NCBI GenBank assembly: GCA_037576215.1
Contig: JBANDB010000012.1
Span: forward strand, 868,001 to 932,000
Direction of reading: 5' to 3'
From: Armillaria gallica
Taxonomy: Eukaryota; Basidiomycota; Agaricomycetes; Agaricales; Physalacriaceae
Length of the DNA stretch: 64,000 nt
Shown here piece after piece: positions 31,579-43,850 of the stretch (position 1 is its first letter; every line of letters starts with the position of its first letter). Both the position numbers and the translations under genes were made by a program. The notes beneath the pieces were generated by a model that saw only the letters and a program-made list of their open reading frames with translations, ran no database searches and was not told the origin of the DNA.

Positions 31579-32663
31579 ATCGAAATCCAACTTACCACGA
31601 ATGCGACTACCACCAGTCATCTGTTCTGATTGAATGTCAGTTCTTCTTCAAGTTAGGCCCCTAGCGCGTCGTTAGTCACGTCTACTACAAGAGGCAGCCC
31701 AGGATCGAACAACCTGAAGGCGTAACTCGGAGAACAGCTTGATTAGAGGCGGGTCCACGAAATCATTGCGACCAACGAGCATCAGCGTATTCCCTAAACT
31801 GACACCGACGAAGACACGGGCAGACACTAACCAGATATCATCTAGGAGCGCTCAGGCCTCAGAGATCCATCATCTAATCAGGTTAGAGATCCGAGAACAT
31901 TTGGGCAAGAACCCACTCCAGCCACAAAATCAGGATGACATCGAGCAGAAGAAACGCACCTCGACCTCCTCTTTCTCGTGCACCCCCGCTGATTCATGCG
32001 CGACATCAAAGGAACGCAGGTCTTTACCAATATCATTGTATGCAGACATCATCCCAAAATCGCCCAAAGATGAAAAGGCGGACAAGACGGCTGCTCGCGT
32101 TGGCGACCCGTGAAGTCAATCTGGAAAACCAAAGTTGGCAACACCTTGACGTTGAAGGGACAAATGCGCACCTCCCTGCACATTCGGGCGAAGAGTTGCA
32201 CCAGCAAAGACACGAGAACGTCGAACAACAAATGAGATGTGAGTACCTGCCAAGGCATCGTAATGAGGGATCGCATGGCAGTTCTGGTCGGCTTGTTGAT
32301 CCCCTTCTTCACGCAGTAGTGAGCCAGAGTTGGTAACACCCCAACATCGAAAAAGCAATGGACGCGCCTACCAACTACGAGCTTTGTAGCGAATTGAATC
32401 AGTCGTGAGAGCGGTAACCGGGATAGTCAACGCGCAGAAGAGAGCACATAATCTTCCCACGACTCAATTTGCAACGACGAAACAAGGTCGGCCCGGGTCC
32501 TGATAGGAAAATAAATAGATCGAAGGTCATATTGACTTGTTCGACTCTCGAAGCTAAGAATGACATCAATGAGAACCTGCCAAGTCCTACATGTGTATCT
32601 GTCATACTACGTACATGCAAAAAGACAAAGAAAAATAGATACGATCGAAATACTACAGTAAGT

Positions 32664-32730
32664 GACATTAGCTGGGATCGAACCAGCTGGCAGCAAGCAT
32701 GCTCCTCTTGAGGTGCTACACTATAATGCC
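32664..32730 (-). repeat. tRNA-derived element, family G, best-preserved ends
   Basis: 67 nt on -, with acceptor-like GGCATTA/TAATGTC (7 bp with one G-T) and a perfect T arm GCTGG-TTCGATC-CCAGC. The D/anticodon region is abnormal, so it is not called a functional tRNA. Confidence 0.55.
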
Positions 32731-32739
32731 CATATATGC

Positions 32740-34950
32740 CTACTGGGGATTGTGGCTTACTACATGTGATAAAGTCGCCCGATTAGAGACGCATACAACT
32801 TCGTATACGGTACGGTCGTCGGTGGGCTGCCATCCCTACCCAGGCGACATCAATTCAGCTGGTCGGAATCACAGAGATAGCAATGTCCTTGTTTACTGGC
32901 GTGCCTAGGAATCGGCACGATGAGCAAGACTCGAGCTGCAAGCAAGCGAACATTCTCTTCTGAGTTGTTGGGTGCGAATCCGAAGAGTTGGTTTGGATGG
33001 GAGAAAGGTCTGTCACGTCATTAAGAAACACCGACAAGTCCTAGGACATAGATTGACTTAGCATCAAGAGACAACGGATAACGCCCGTCTCATTAATGAA
33101 CACCTCTAATTGACAGGTCAGAGATTATTAATAAATCCCTCTGCTCTGCCAGGACATGCGATAGTGCGGCGTCCGGTGTCTTGACCATTCCGAATATGGG
33201 TTGCTCCTTTTGGTACGCATTCGGGCTGATTCGATGTGTTGTGGTGCACCGATGTTTGGCAGCTTTTGGGTGAATCACCGTGAATGGGATTTTCTTTCTA
33301 CTGGCTGGATATCGGCTCGGGTAAAAATATCTCACAAATGTATAGTATATTATACTGCAATGCTAATACAACAACATGGGTAGTGTATGGAAAATCAGCA
33401 CGAAACTTTTTGAGAAAAATGAAATATGAAATATGGGAGAGCGCCGACAGCGGCATTAGGGGGGAAATAGCCAGCTTTGTTTGCTCCAGCACCCTCAGAA
33501 ATGGGTAGGGGCATAGAAACAACGGTGCCGAACGGGATAGTCGTCAAGCGAGAGTGGGTGTTTTCTGGCAGGGGGAGAAATGTCAATGACGACGGTGCCA
33601 GCATCGAGAAAGTAGCCAGCACCATTATTTGTTAATATTTCCACCACTTTATAAAGCTGGGGTGTACTGAATATGATGGCAAGAGGAAGAAGTGCGAATC
33701 AAAGAGGGGATGACATTGGTAGAGTGAAAATGGCGTGGACATCACACGAGACAGCGAGCTCATGGGGACAAAATGCCTTTGATCGCTGTCCGGATGTTCG
33801 GTCCGACATTTCTGAGTCCTATTCCTCAGCGACCACGACGCTCCTACACTTGTTCCCGACCTCTACATCCTAGACAAACTATTCTCTAAGGTTTATTAGA
33901 CGTCGAAATTATGTCATGAATTTTTACGCATAAAATAGAGCTTGTATACATCCGATATTGGCAGATTACCACCTTTTCGTCTGACCTGAACTCGTCTTTA
34001 GGTTACTATCCCTTCACCTTTGCGCCAGTAGTGTCCAAAAAAATCCCCAATATACATTATCGTACTATAATATGGTATACTATATATTTCCGGATGATCC
34101 GAGGCCTTTGTAAGTGCTTCAATGAGTATTGGTCAGATGAATTTCAACATCCGCAGATTCATTCGAAAGTGCAGCAAACCATACTTCAACGACATACATT
34201 GCTTCAAGGACCGTGTATTTCTACTTTGGAAAATTGCTTCAGCAAAGACAAAATGCTATATGCAGTACAAAAGATACCCTTTCGCCAAGCCCTTGCACCT
34301 CTGCAGACTTCATTCAAGTAACTTTTAAATACTCTCGCTGCATATCTACGGCTCTTGATCTGAAAGTTGAAACTCGGCATTCACAGCTACAAATTGATAT
34401 ATATCATGTAATCAGTATCATTTTAAGAGTAGAGATGAAAGCTGATGAATTTCTGAGTCTTGAAGAAACACGTTGAGAGCAATATTCAAGCTCAGTATAT
34501 GTTTTCGTCACTGTGCAGCCTCCTGAAGGCTTCGATCAGTGGCTGTGCTGTCAGGCACATAACCCGTTCCTTACGGTCGTCGTCCAACACCCTCATACCA
34601 GTGTCTCCAAGCTCCTGCTCTCAACACTGAGACAAGTTGTAATGCAAGTACATTTATTATATTCTCTAATCCTGCTGTCCATTCAAGCTCACCCATACTA
34701 CAGACCTCACCAGGCCGAGGAGGTACTTCTAAGTTCTGCAACAACAACTCCGACTGCAGCTGGCACAATATCTATCCCCTTATTTTTGTGATTGATACGA
34801 TAGCACTGTCCGATTCTTTATTCAACCCCTCCATCGTCACAAATAACGACCTGCTACCATATTTGAATCGGCCCGTGGTTCCTGAACCTATCAGAAACAA
34901 CCATCTTATCTCTTGTTCGGTCCAGGATATAATCAGCATTGAGGTGGGAA
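32740..34950. other. Stretch without recognisable genes
   Basis: AT-richer sequence with only short open frames. I see no splice-consistent coding, no tRNA-like element and no obvious tandem repeat. Confidence 0.4.
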
Positions 34951-35265
34951 CAAGCGCCCTATTTTAGAAGCCGCCCATCCGCCTGTTCATCGCCGAACAT
35001 GGCTGCTTTACGAGCCCTGGGACATGACAGGGTTTTATTAATAAAAACAACACCTCTCGTGTCAGGACTTTATTAATGATTTGGGCCTTATGGCCTGCAA
35101 GAGAGCAATGCGCAATCCACAGAGCCGTACGACGGCATTTATGAATAAGGAAAGCCCTGTGCTCGACGATTAATAACTCACGAGCGTAAAAGGAAGTTGA
35201 AGTACTTCGTATGGCTACGCATTAGAGCTTTTATGCAGGCAAAAACTACCTGAACAATCCATAGT

Positions 35266-35348
35266 TCCCTCCGGCTGGCTTGTCACTTGAATGACAATTA
35301 GATCTTCTATCTACTAGTAAAGCGCTCTACTAAGCGAGCTAAGAGAGA
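35266..35348 (-). pseudogene. tRNA-Thr(AGT)-derived pseudogene
   Basis: D arm (AGCTCGCTTAGTAGAGCGC) and the CTAGTA anticodon loop segment with an intron-like spacer are visible. Acceptor TCTCTCT/GGAGGGA and the T arm are degraded. Confidence 0.6.
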
Positions 35349-35648
35349 ATACTACCTGGATATCAATCGAACGTTGTAGTATTGCGTCGACAAGAGAGGA
35401 GAGGAGAAAAAACACATACCTTATCCATACATCACATCGGCTCGAATCGAACAAGCTCTTTCACGCCCTTTGGGAGAGTTAATAATGAACCACGCAAAGA
35501 GAACATTTCCTTTTCCATAATGGAAGACTTACTAGTTTGAATTTAGGACTAACGTGCGAAGCGAAAACACAGGAGAGACTGATTCAAAGACTTTGCCCGG
35601 GTCCAGTCTTTGCGAGAAAAACTGGTGACATACCATCATCAATCGCTA

Positions 35649-35714
35649 TGCCATCAAGTAGCCGGAATCGAACCAGACTGAGGTTCATCCTGAACCGTTA
35701 CACCATTAGTGGCC
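35649..35714 (-). repeat. tRNA-derived element, family G
   Basis: On -: GGCCACTAATGGTGTAACGG ... GTCTGGTTCGATTCCGGC ... ATGGC. Confidence 0.55.
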
Positions 35715-35954
35715 AAGAGTGCCTGTCCCCCGATCCCGAATCATTAACCTTGACTCTTCCTGGCCAAATGGAGAGAAGACAAAGATAAATATGAAAATGA
35801 GCTTACCGTATTAGCTGGAGCATTAGACATCTTTCACGGCGTAGAGGTGCAGAATTGGCAGGGTAGGAAGACTGGAGCGCTTCCCGCCATGAACCAGAAT
35901 TAGTTAGTACACTGACTTGCTTGGGGAATTGAAACACGACAATAAAAATAGCAA

Positions 35955-36006
35955 ACCATTATAGCATGGAATCGGTGCTCCTCAGTGAACCGTTGCACCA
36001 TAACGC
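35955..36006 (-). repeat. tRNA-derived element, family G (B-box lost)
   Basis: On -: GCGTTATGGTGCAACGGTTC ... then GATTCCATGC. The 5' half matches 31273-31330. Confidence 0.45.
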
Positions 36007-36140
36007 GGATATTGGACTCTGAAACTTAGCGGCTTGAGCGAGAGAAAGTTCCCCAGCGCGGAAAACTCACCAGTTTTGAATTCTGAAAAAACAAGCGGCG
36101 GCGAGGGTGGCGAAAAAAAATAGAACTTCAATTCGATCAT

Positions 36141-36203
36141 GATCAAGCAGCTGGAATCGAACTAGAATGCCAGCAATTAATGAACCGTTACACCATTCAT
36201 GGT
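36141..36203 (-). repeat. tRNA-derived element, family G
   Basis: On -: CATGAATGGTGTAACGGTTC ... CTAGTTCGATTCCAGCTG. Confidence 0.5.
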
Positions 36204-36416
36204 TGTAAAATCCTTGAAGCTTTACCGCGAATGCGACTTCCGGTGATTGAATGTCGGTCCCCCCCCTGGTTTGATGGACTACCCGTTTGGAATTGGGGAG
36301 CGTGGGTGGGAAAGGAGAGACCGACTCGAACGACCCATGCCAAAGAATCAGCTTGAGTTCACCTGCTGTTTAGCCTTTGCGTGAAAAAGTAGCCACACTT
36401 CCAACAACTTTCAATA

Positions 36417-36483
36417 TGCCATCAAGTAGCTGGAATCGAACCAGACTGAGGTTCCGCTTGAACCGCTACACCATTAATGGCTG
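36417..36483 (-). repeat. tRNA-derived element, family G
   Basis: On -: GCCATTAATGGTGTAGCGG ... GTCTGGTTCGATTCCAGC ... ATGGC. Nearly the same as 30668-30728, including the central GGTTC/GAACC-type hairpin. Confidence 0.6.
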
Positions 36484-36853
36484 TGACAGATCAGGAGTGC
36501 CGGTGATCAGATTCCGAATCGTGAAACTCGAGTGGGTTCTGATTCATCCTGTTCACCACACCCAGAAATACGCTGAATAAAATTAGAAAGCTTTGAGCCG
36601 CACGAGCAGATTGGACGAGGTGAGAAACCAGATGGTCTGTCAAAAATGATACCAGAGTCCGGATACATGCCAGAGGAACAAGAGGATGAGCACAGGTATC
36701 AGGATCGACCACAACGGGCCCCACAAAGCCTCTGCTGGACGACTAGGAAAAAAGAAAATAGCCGGGGGATGATTCTCGTAAGCCATGATGTTTTAACTTT
36801 TGGCCTAAGTTCCAAGGATTCGGAATCCAAAAAAGCATTATTACAGCCGCACA

Positions 36854-36951
36854 TTCCCTCTAGCCGACTTGAACGACTGACCTCGTCATAGATTTTTTTC
36901 TTCTAGACAACCGATACTAGTGACGCGCTCTACCAACTGAGCTAAGAGGGA
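36854..36951 (-). tRNA. tRNA-Thr(AGT) with 25-nt intron
   Basis: On -: acceptor TCCCTCT/AGAGGGA, D arm GCTC-AGTTGGTA-GAGC, anticodon stem CGTCA/TGACG with loop CTAGTA plus A (anticodon AGT), variable AGGTC, T arm AGTCG-TTCAAGT-CGGCT, discriminator A. The intron (about 25 nt) sits after position 37, the canonical nuclear site. The exonic sequence matches the copy at 39534-39630. Confidence 0.88.
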
Positions 36952-37681
36952 ATACACATTTGTCAGTATTCTGTGGTGTGAAGACCAAATGCACCCTCAA
37001 GGTACCGGAGGTGTGATGCAAAAAGCGGGGTAGGAGGGACGTGCGTGAATTAGAATATCATCCCGCTCGAGTCAAAACTAGGTCTTTCTACGTCTGAGTA
37101 GCCGACTCGAAACGGGAGGTACAAAAGGGAAAGGAACGCACGTGCCACGAGCACAACACCTTAGGCTGGCTCATTGTCTTGGAAAGTTGGCCACATCCAG
37201 GTTAAGGAAAAGCTTTGAGTCACAAGCGGGTGACGAACCAGACATACGTAAAAGCGTGAACCACAGAGGCATTCATGCATTAGGATCGAACACGGCGGGT
37301 CCAAGAAACTGTGCTACACGATCATTCAGGAAGAAAAGGACGTTCAGCTCGAATAGGACATGAGATCGGATCGAACAAGCTATTGTTTTGCGCACGGTCC
37401 CGATGCGCCATCACGCCGTGAGATAAAGCGGAGGTTGGCACATTTTGTCGTCAGCGCTGTCAGATATAACGCAATAATGGCACAACACAACAGCCGAGCG
37501 GGGGTGATAATTGACAGCAACGACAGGCGGTAGGTACAGAATGACAGTACGTAGTAGACGGTCCATCCGAACAATATTTTGGAGGCAAGGGTATAATATG
37601 AGAGTGCGTAATCGTTCGTAAATAGGTAAAGTGTGCCCCCAAAAAAAGTCTCATCCAAAAGCCAAAAGAAAAAGAGTCCTT

Positions 37682-38452
37682 TTAGATAGCGACGACCCAT
37701 GCCAAGACAGCAGCGAGGATGCCGGCGCCTCCGACCTGCGCGCGCGAGGCGGCGTTGAATGCAGAGGTGGAGGCGGTGGATGCAGCTGAGGAGGTCGAAG
37801 GCGAGGTGGATGACGCGCGGGTGGAGGAGCCTGTTACCGAGGCGGAGACGGAGCTTGCACGGGTGGAGGACCCAGACAAGGAGGCGGAGCCAGATCCAGA
37901 CACGGACCTAGAAGCACGCTTAGCGAACTTGGAAGGGTTAACAGAAGGATGGGGACTCACGCGGACGCTGAACCAGACGACGCAGACGCAGAGCCACTGG
38001 CACTCGCACTACCGCTCTGGCTGGCAGACCCAGTCGATGACGCCGAGCCTGAGGAGCTGACAGGCTCCGAGACGGAGAAAGTACCCGTCTGAGCGTAGAT
38101 ATTGTTGATATTGGAGATATTCACGAGCTCGATGGTGTACCCATCTCTGCGAAGTCGTTAGTGTGGGAAATAAATCAACAAAGAGAGAGAGCGAAACGCA
38201 CTCGGCAGGGATCTGGGGAAGGGTGAGGCTGAGAGAGCCGAGGCTGGAGTCGACGTTGTTGGCGATAGCGTACTGGCTGTTGAAGGACTGGTTGATGAGC
38301 TCGATGGAGAACACGGACGGATCGCCTGAGGACGTCTGCCAGGTGATGGTGATGGGGCCCGTGGAAGTGACGGTCTCTGTCGGGTTGCTGATGGTCAGTC
38401 CGTGAACGAGCGTCAGAGGGAGGGCGGCAAGGGCGAGGTAGGCGGAGAACAT
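37682..38452 (-). CDS. GPI-anchored Ser/Ala-rich secreted protein (copy A, intact)
   Basis: Exons 38452-38202, 38146-37961 and 37907-37682 give 220 residues. The signal peptide MFSAYLALAALPLTLVHG is followed by an Ig-like Kre9/KNH-type N-terminal domain (LTISNPTETVTSTGPITITW, FSIELINQSFNSQYAI, GYTIELVNISNINDIYAQTG with N in place of D). Then comes a Ser/Ala/Gly low-complexity stalk and a hydrophobic C-terminal GPI signal (GAGILAAVLAWVVAI). Introns are GT-AG and phase-consistent (251 + 186 + 226 nt). Likely a plasma-membrane or cell-wall protein. Two damaged copies lie at 52082-52686 and 56884-57612. Confidence 0.85.
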
Positions 38453-38867
38453 CGTGAAAGGAAGGTTGGGGAAGGGAAGGAAAAAAAATGTGGGAATGAA
38501 GAGGGTTTTATTTGAAGGGCCACGTGGGAGAGGAAGTTTCGTGAAAAAGTTTTGATCGACTTCAAGGGGTTATGTCATTCATCTCCTTCGCTTCCGTCAT
38601 CGTTCTCATCATCTGTTCTCCCTCCCATCTAGTGTGAGCACTACCCTCTTGTCCGTCGCTCGTCGTTCATCAACGTTCATCGCCAAGTGTCGGCCAATTC
38701 TCGCCGTGTCTCAGCGCGGATTTCGAATTTCATAACACCACATTATCTACGCCCATTTAAAGCGCGTCCTTCTCGAACCGAAGCCCTTGCTGCGCACACC
38801 GCCCCCATGATCTATCCTGAGACCTGATACCACTGGAGAATTTGACCAAGCAGTGCGGCGCCACCGA

Positions 38868-39600
38868 CCCTGGCAAGCTCGTTCGATTCCAGCGACTGCT
38901 ATAATGGCTATTATCGTGTTTTTCTCGTATAATCCTCTGCTATCACTGCAACGCGCTTCGGTCTCAGAAGGTCCCTGTCAACTCAGACGTTACTGACAAG
39001 GTGTTAGTCGGCTAGGGAACTTTCAATGTGGAAGCTCTGCAGGCCCGTGTTTTATATCTCTCCCATCAGGGCAAGCTCGTTCGACTTCAGCGACTGCTCA
39101 CGCAAGCCTATTTTTTTAAATCTCATGTCCTCACCTACTCGTATAATCTTCTGCTTTCAGTGCAGCGCGCTTTGATCTCAGGAGGTCCCTCTTAGTTCAG
39201 TCGTTATTGACAAGGCGGTAGTCGTTCAAGTCGGCTAGGGAGCACTCAATGCGATAACAGAGCTTCTTTTTGGTTTACTCGGGAAGCAACTATCTTTCAG
39301 TGCTGGCCAGTCTTTTATATCTCTCTCGTTGTCTGACCATATCCGACTGGTCATATCATTTTTCACAGCAATTGTCCCGACACCTCCGAATGTGTTACTT
39401 CCGTGCTTTCACAGCGGTATAGCGCATCGGGACCATGCTGATGGTCTCGTTCGACTCGAGAGTATGCGACAATTGTTGAGATTCTTTCCTCTAGCTAAGA
39501 TACTATATCTTTTACTTATCAAATATTTACTATTCCCTCTTAGCTCAGTTGGTAGAGCGCGTCACTAGTATGTGAGGTATAGAATGTTTGCCTAATGACG
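38868..39600. repeat. Duplicated tRNA-fragment block (partner 61585-62130)
   Basis: Holds GGCAAGCTCGTTCGATTCCAG (38872, 39063 variant) and truncated tRNA-Thr pieces at 38970-39019 and 39185-39240 (the latter TCTTAGTTCAGTCG joined directly to TTATTGACAAGGCGG, with the anticodon arm deleted). It also holds a spacer with CAATTGTCCCGACACCTCCG (39370). The same order recurs at 61585-62130. Confidence 0.65.
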
Positions 39601-39630
39601 AGGTCAGTCGTTCAAGTCGGCTAGAGGGAA
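39534..39630 (+). tRNA. tRNA-Thr(AGT) with 24-nt intron
   Basis: Acceptor TCCCTCT (39534-39540)/AGAGGGA (39623-39629), D arm GCTC-AGTTGGTA-GAGC, anticodon stem CGTCA/TGACG, loop CTAGTA + A with anticodon AGT, intron of 24 nt after position 37, variable AGGTC, T arm AGTCG-TTCAAGT-CGGCT, discriminator A. The mature length is 73 nt. It is intact and opposite in strand to the gene at 36854-36951. Confidence 0.9.
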
Positions 39631-39710
39631 ATCGATACATCTAATGGTATTCTTTTGCGCATTTTGTTATTGACATATTTCAACTTCTTACGGAATTTCG
39701 TTTTCCGCTC

Positions 39711-39830
39711 CAGTGTCCCTCTCCACTAATCGAGTCGTCAGAACTTTGGATAGACATCATGCGAGCAGCGTTGATTGTTCTTCTTACCTTTCATCTTTCT
39801 TGGCGGTGAGGGCATCGCACCTGGACCTGG
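39711..39830. repeat. Dispersed repeat, four copies
   Basis: A block beginning GTCCCTCTCCACTAATCGAG and containing TTTGGATAGACATCATGCGA recurs at about 45472-45583, 58460-58575 and 62545-62655 in direct orientation. No coding potential recognised. 39840-40680 shows nothing further I can name. Confidence 0.65.
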
Positions 39831-40694
39831 TTGACACTTCTCGCCCAAAGACGGACGAGTGCGTCGTCTGTCTGGTCTACCCTTGCGAGTCATTTATTCA
39901 ATATTTCCACATACTACTCGACTCGCGCCCTTTCCCGCACTTTCATGCCAACATCGCATCCCTCTTTCGATGCGGGTATCAGTCGTTCAAAGGAAGGAAG
40001 AATTTCTTGTGTCAAATAAAAAGAATGACCCGAGCAGCGAATGGCTGCTTATTGTCTTTCTCTTCCGGTGCAGACATCATCCACAGTCTATGGATCTCTC
40101 CTCTTATGGGTGGGATGCGAAGGAGATTAAGCAGGTTCTTCGAAGTTCGACCGTGTTCTATAGTTGGTGTTGTGACGTCGTGCAAGGAGGAGACGGGTTT
40201 CCCGTGTCTTTTCGTTCGCTTCTTATTGTGTCTGTTCTAGGCAACAAACGCAGCCCGGACAAGATCATTATTCGCGTCTTATCTAACCACGTACGAGTGC
40301 GTCCATGAAGGATCTGGAGTATGACCTCATTGAGGCTTTGCCAGAAGTAGCGAAGTGTTATTACATTCCGAGCAATCCACACGTGAAAGGTTGACGCCAT
40401 ATCGAGGACGCTGAACATATTCGAGATGCCTCCTTTCTTTTTCTCCTGCGGTCCGTCCCTACAGCGCGCTATTAATTGACCGTATGACCGTATGTAACCA
40501 TCATGCATCTTGGCAGGCAAGGTGGATGTTCAGAAGATGACCAAGGAACGAGGTACTAGTCAGAATAGAGTTTGCGTACGGGAGGAGTTGCCGATCTCTC
40601 CATCTCTTTATTGTCAACTCCCCTCTCTCTCTCGTACGGTTACGGGTTACCCGTACCCGTTATATGTTTACAGTAGGCTGGGTACGTAACTTCT

Positions 40695-41335
40695 GCGGCA
40701 TCGAGATTGCTAGATGCTATCCTTAATGGGGATGGACAGACTGTCGGTACTAGATTTCCTCAGTAGCCGCCGAAAGAGATGCTATCCGACTCATCTTAAT
40801 GGGAATGGACAGACTGTCGGTACTGAATTTCCTCAGTAGCTGTCAAAATTGCTAGAGGCTATCACGACTCATAGCCTCAATGGGGAGGGACAGAACGTTG
40901 GTACTGGATTTCCTCAAAGAAAAGTGAAACCACATGCCGGCCACAGCTCTCAGAATATTGCTTCTTCCATGCAGAAAGGATGACCTGCACAGTTGTTTGT
41001 TGCGCATACCTTGAATGTCATCAAATCCATGTTATCCATGCTTCAATGGCCCATCCCCTTTAAGATGAACAGTGGAATGGTGTCCAGTAAAACTAACGGC
41101 TGCTGAAGGGATCATCCTATCCATGCTTTGCTGGTCCATCCCCATTACTTAAGACGAGTTGTGATAACATCTAGCAATTTCGGTGGCTACTGAGGAAATC
41201 CAGTACCGACATTCTGTCCCTCCCCGTTTAAGCCTATGAGTTGTGATAGCCTCTAGCAACCTTGATAGCTATTGAGGAAATCCAGTACCGACATTCTGTC
41301 CCTCCCCATATTTTAAGCCTATTGTGAGATCGAAG
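40695..41335. repeat. Foldback repeat of about 95-bp units
   Basis: Left arm: three direct units ending in GGTACTGGATTTCCTCA-type sequence (about 40700-40915). Right arm: inverted units with TGAGGAAATCCAGTACCGAC (about 41193 and 41271) and CATTCTGTCCCTCCCC. Each unit also carries TTAATGGGGATGGA or its complement. The centre (40920-41150) is unique. It could be a non-autonomous foldback transposon. Confidence 0.6.
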
Positions 41336-41524
41336 CGATCAAGACCACTCTATTCCTGCCTCTATCCATCCCAACAATCAAGCTGAGCGACGGATGTGTC
41401 TTCCGGAGAATCTGAGGAGAAAGCGATCAAAACTATATTACCCCTGCTTCTATCCGTCCCCATCAAGCAGACTTGGGATGGAGAATAAGAAGTGAACGTT
41501 CATCGAGGATCATGGTGCAGCAAT

Positions 41525-42635
41525 ATGGCCTCCTACCCATCAGAGTTCTCACTTCAGAACCCTGGCGCAATGCTGAAAGCGACGTCCTTTGAATCGCTAC
41601 TCTATGGTACGCTTCTCCTTATCCAAAACGATGTCGGTGCTAACCAGAACCATACTTTGTTTAGGGATACACGCTACTCTTGGGGTGTTTACGATCTGGA
41701 TAGTCGGTGCATCTTTCATCCCGTTATCTTGTTCACTATACCCCATCTCAATGTCTGCCTTAGTGGCCCGTGACAAAGGCATAAGTCGTCTCATTCGGTG
41801 CGCACTGGTCATTGTGACGCACCTCATTGCGACATCCCCTCTGGCCATTCGATCGGTGTTCATCGCAGGCATCAGAAATGATGAAACGCAGGAGACCATA
41901 TACATCTATACCCCCGGGTGGATGCTTTTGAGCTCGACGGCCTTCATGCTAAATATCCTCCTCACGAATTGCATGGTGGTAAGCCGCGGATATCATTATA
42001 CTTACTGCCGGAATGAGTTGACAGAGACTATTATGAATTAGATCTGTCGGTGCTGGTTCTTCTGTGGTCGCGGATGGATGTTTATCGTCATTCCTGGACT
42101 GTGCACCATCGTCGGAACGAGTTCGTCCCTTTCGTCATTATTGTCGTTGAATTGGAAGTGACGTCCAACCCAGTTTTTGCAGGCTTTGGTCTCTATGAAA
42201 TGACCACTACGCCTCCTTCAGAGAACGCATGTACAGCCCAAATCGATTGGATGCTCCCCTACTATTCTATGTCGCTTGCCGTAACAACGTTGTGCGCGTT
42301 AGTCATTTTATGTCGCATCGTAATGGGTCCACACATTGGGAGGAGAACCCGCTGGCTGTGGATCAACGTCATCGTCGAGTCATCATTATTATTTGCAGCA
42401 GGGCCGATTGTTTTGCTGGTTATTTACATCACGAGTGACATGCGTACGAGTTGTCCACTGCTTGCTGTGACCATGAGTACTGTAAGTCTCAGCTCGGTGC
42501 TTTATCTTCTACGTGCTAATATGTTATCGCCAGGGCTTGGTACCTATCCTTGCCATTGCTCGAGTACCGAGCGATGCTACGATGCAGGAATCTCCGCCGT
42601 TGGTCCCTTTCGAAGTTCAGGACAGCGTACCGTAA
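41525..42635 (+). pseudogene. Multi-TM Agaricomycete membrane protein, copy A, probably degenerate
   Basis: Coding blocks: MASYPSEFSLQNPG ... FESLLYGTLLL (41525 on), then RLIRCALVIVTHLIATSPLA, ETIYIYTPGWMLLSST (TM), NWMLPYYS-like IDWMLPYYSMSLAVTTLCAL, WLWINVIVESSLLFAAG, and a last exon GLVPILAIARVPSDATMQE ending at the TAA at 42633-42635. The layout resembles the multi-TM Agaricomycete families in which a 'TSxxAxxxESAxLYS'-type helix precedes 'xxPxLxIxRVA'. Clear GT-AG introns appear near 41702-41767 and before the last exon, but I could not build one full frame. Copies B and C are at 53078-54119 and 60091-61172. Confidence 0.5.
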
Positions 42636-43850
42636 TATGGGTGAAATAAAAGAGGATTAGGCCGCTAGACTTCAGGAAGTTACGGTTCGAAAAAAAAATT
42701 GGTTATATTCTTATGGATAGTAGATTGCATAGGCCCCTCACCGGTTACCAGTACACCTTCCCTTTTCTTGTTTCCCTAACAACGAACGGAATCAACGGAT
42801 ATGAACAACTTGTCTTCCCATATTTACCTACGCCTTTAGCCTAGTTTGCGGCTGGAACCGGGATTCGCTAGGCAGATGGTGTGATAGTGCAATGTCAAGC
42901 TACGAACGACGAGCGGAACCTCCGAAACCTGCCCTAGAGCACACGTGGTCGCGGATAAACCGGACCGTGACCAACATACTTACTTCCATCCTCGCCTCCT
43001 CTACGTGTAGCTATCGGTCAAGACTCTTCGATAAAGAGCTCCCAACAGTAGGCTTACTGCGAATATCAACGCACTGCCCTCAACTGAGTGTACCTGATTC
43101 AGGTATGATTCCTCGGTAATTGATGACAACGAAAGTTTGGTGCAAGTGCCGAACTCTTTCTTTGCGCCAGTGCCTTGATCTTCGTCACAGATCATTACAG
43201 CTCCATTTGTCGCCGCACAAGTTTCCTCAAAGTTCGCTTCCGGTATCGGACATTTGGAATTGTCGTTTCGTATGGCAACCTTTGGAATTTCATTGACAAG
43301 ATGTCTGTCCAGCCGGACCCCTCGTGCACAACTGCACATACTCCCGTCGCTTCAGTCCATCCAAATCTCGTAACCTGTTTGGCATTTCAAGGACTGATTT
43401 GACCCGCGTATCTGAATATAGAGACTTTCACGCAGGTCAGCACTGTGTAATCACTCAGGTCCGAGCATTGTCGATTAAAGTTCCAGGTACCAAATTATCA
43501 TGATCCGGCTATTTTATTTTATCTCATCCCCGTATTTCTAGTTGCATAAGCGCACAGCGCACCAAAGACATTATAATGCTGTCAACGCCCTTGGCCTCAA
43601 CGGTGTAGCAGTGAGCACGTTCAACATTTATACTTGGACTCATAGTCTCACCCTGGCACCTACTACAAGGAATGAATAATTTTTCGCGGAGTAAAAAATT
43701 CACTCATCTGCATGGTCTCTGACACAGTAATGGTTTGATCTTTGGTCGGCTGTGATAGGCATGCATGAGACTAATATTTTCTTTACTTAGACGATGAAGA
43801 AATAAGTATATAAAGCGATAGCTCAGTTTCATGATAACCATAGTGAGGAA
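42636..43850. other. Stretch without recognisable genes
   Basis: No coding, tRNA-like or tandem signal I can support. Confidence 0.35.

Larger units (their letters stand above)
30100..31600. repeat. Duplicated tRNA-element block, copy 1 (partner 35200-36300)
   Basis: Same order of parts as 35200-36300: tRNA-Thr pseudogene, an A/G-rich spacer, a family-M element (GGCTCGAATCGAAC), a spacer with TTTGCGAGAAAAAC, and then several family-G elements. Direct orientation, divergent. Confidence 0.55.

Noticed and set aside
32664..32730. Functional tRNA with GGCATTA acceptor
   Set aside because: Acceptor and T arm pair, but the D and anticodon arms do not form standard stems and the length is 67 nt.
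22500..37430. CRISPR-like array
   Set aside because: The repeated short elements are tRNA-derived and unevenly spaced, with no uniform repeat/spacer structure, and the genome is fungal.
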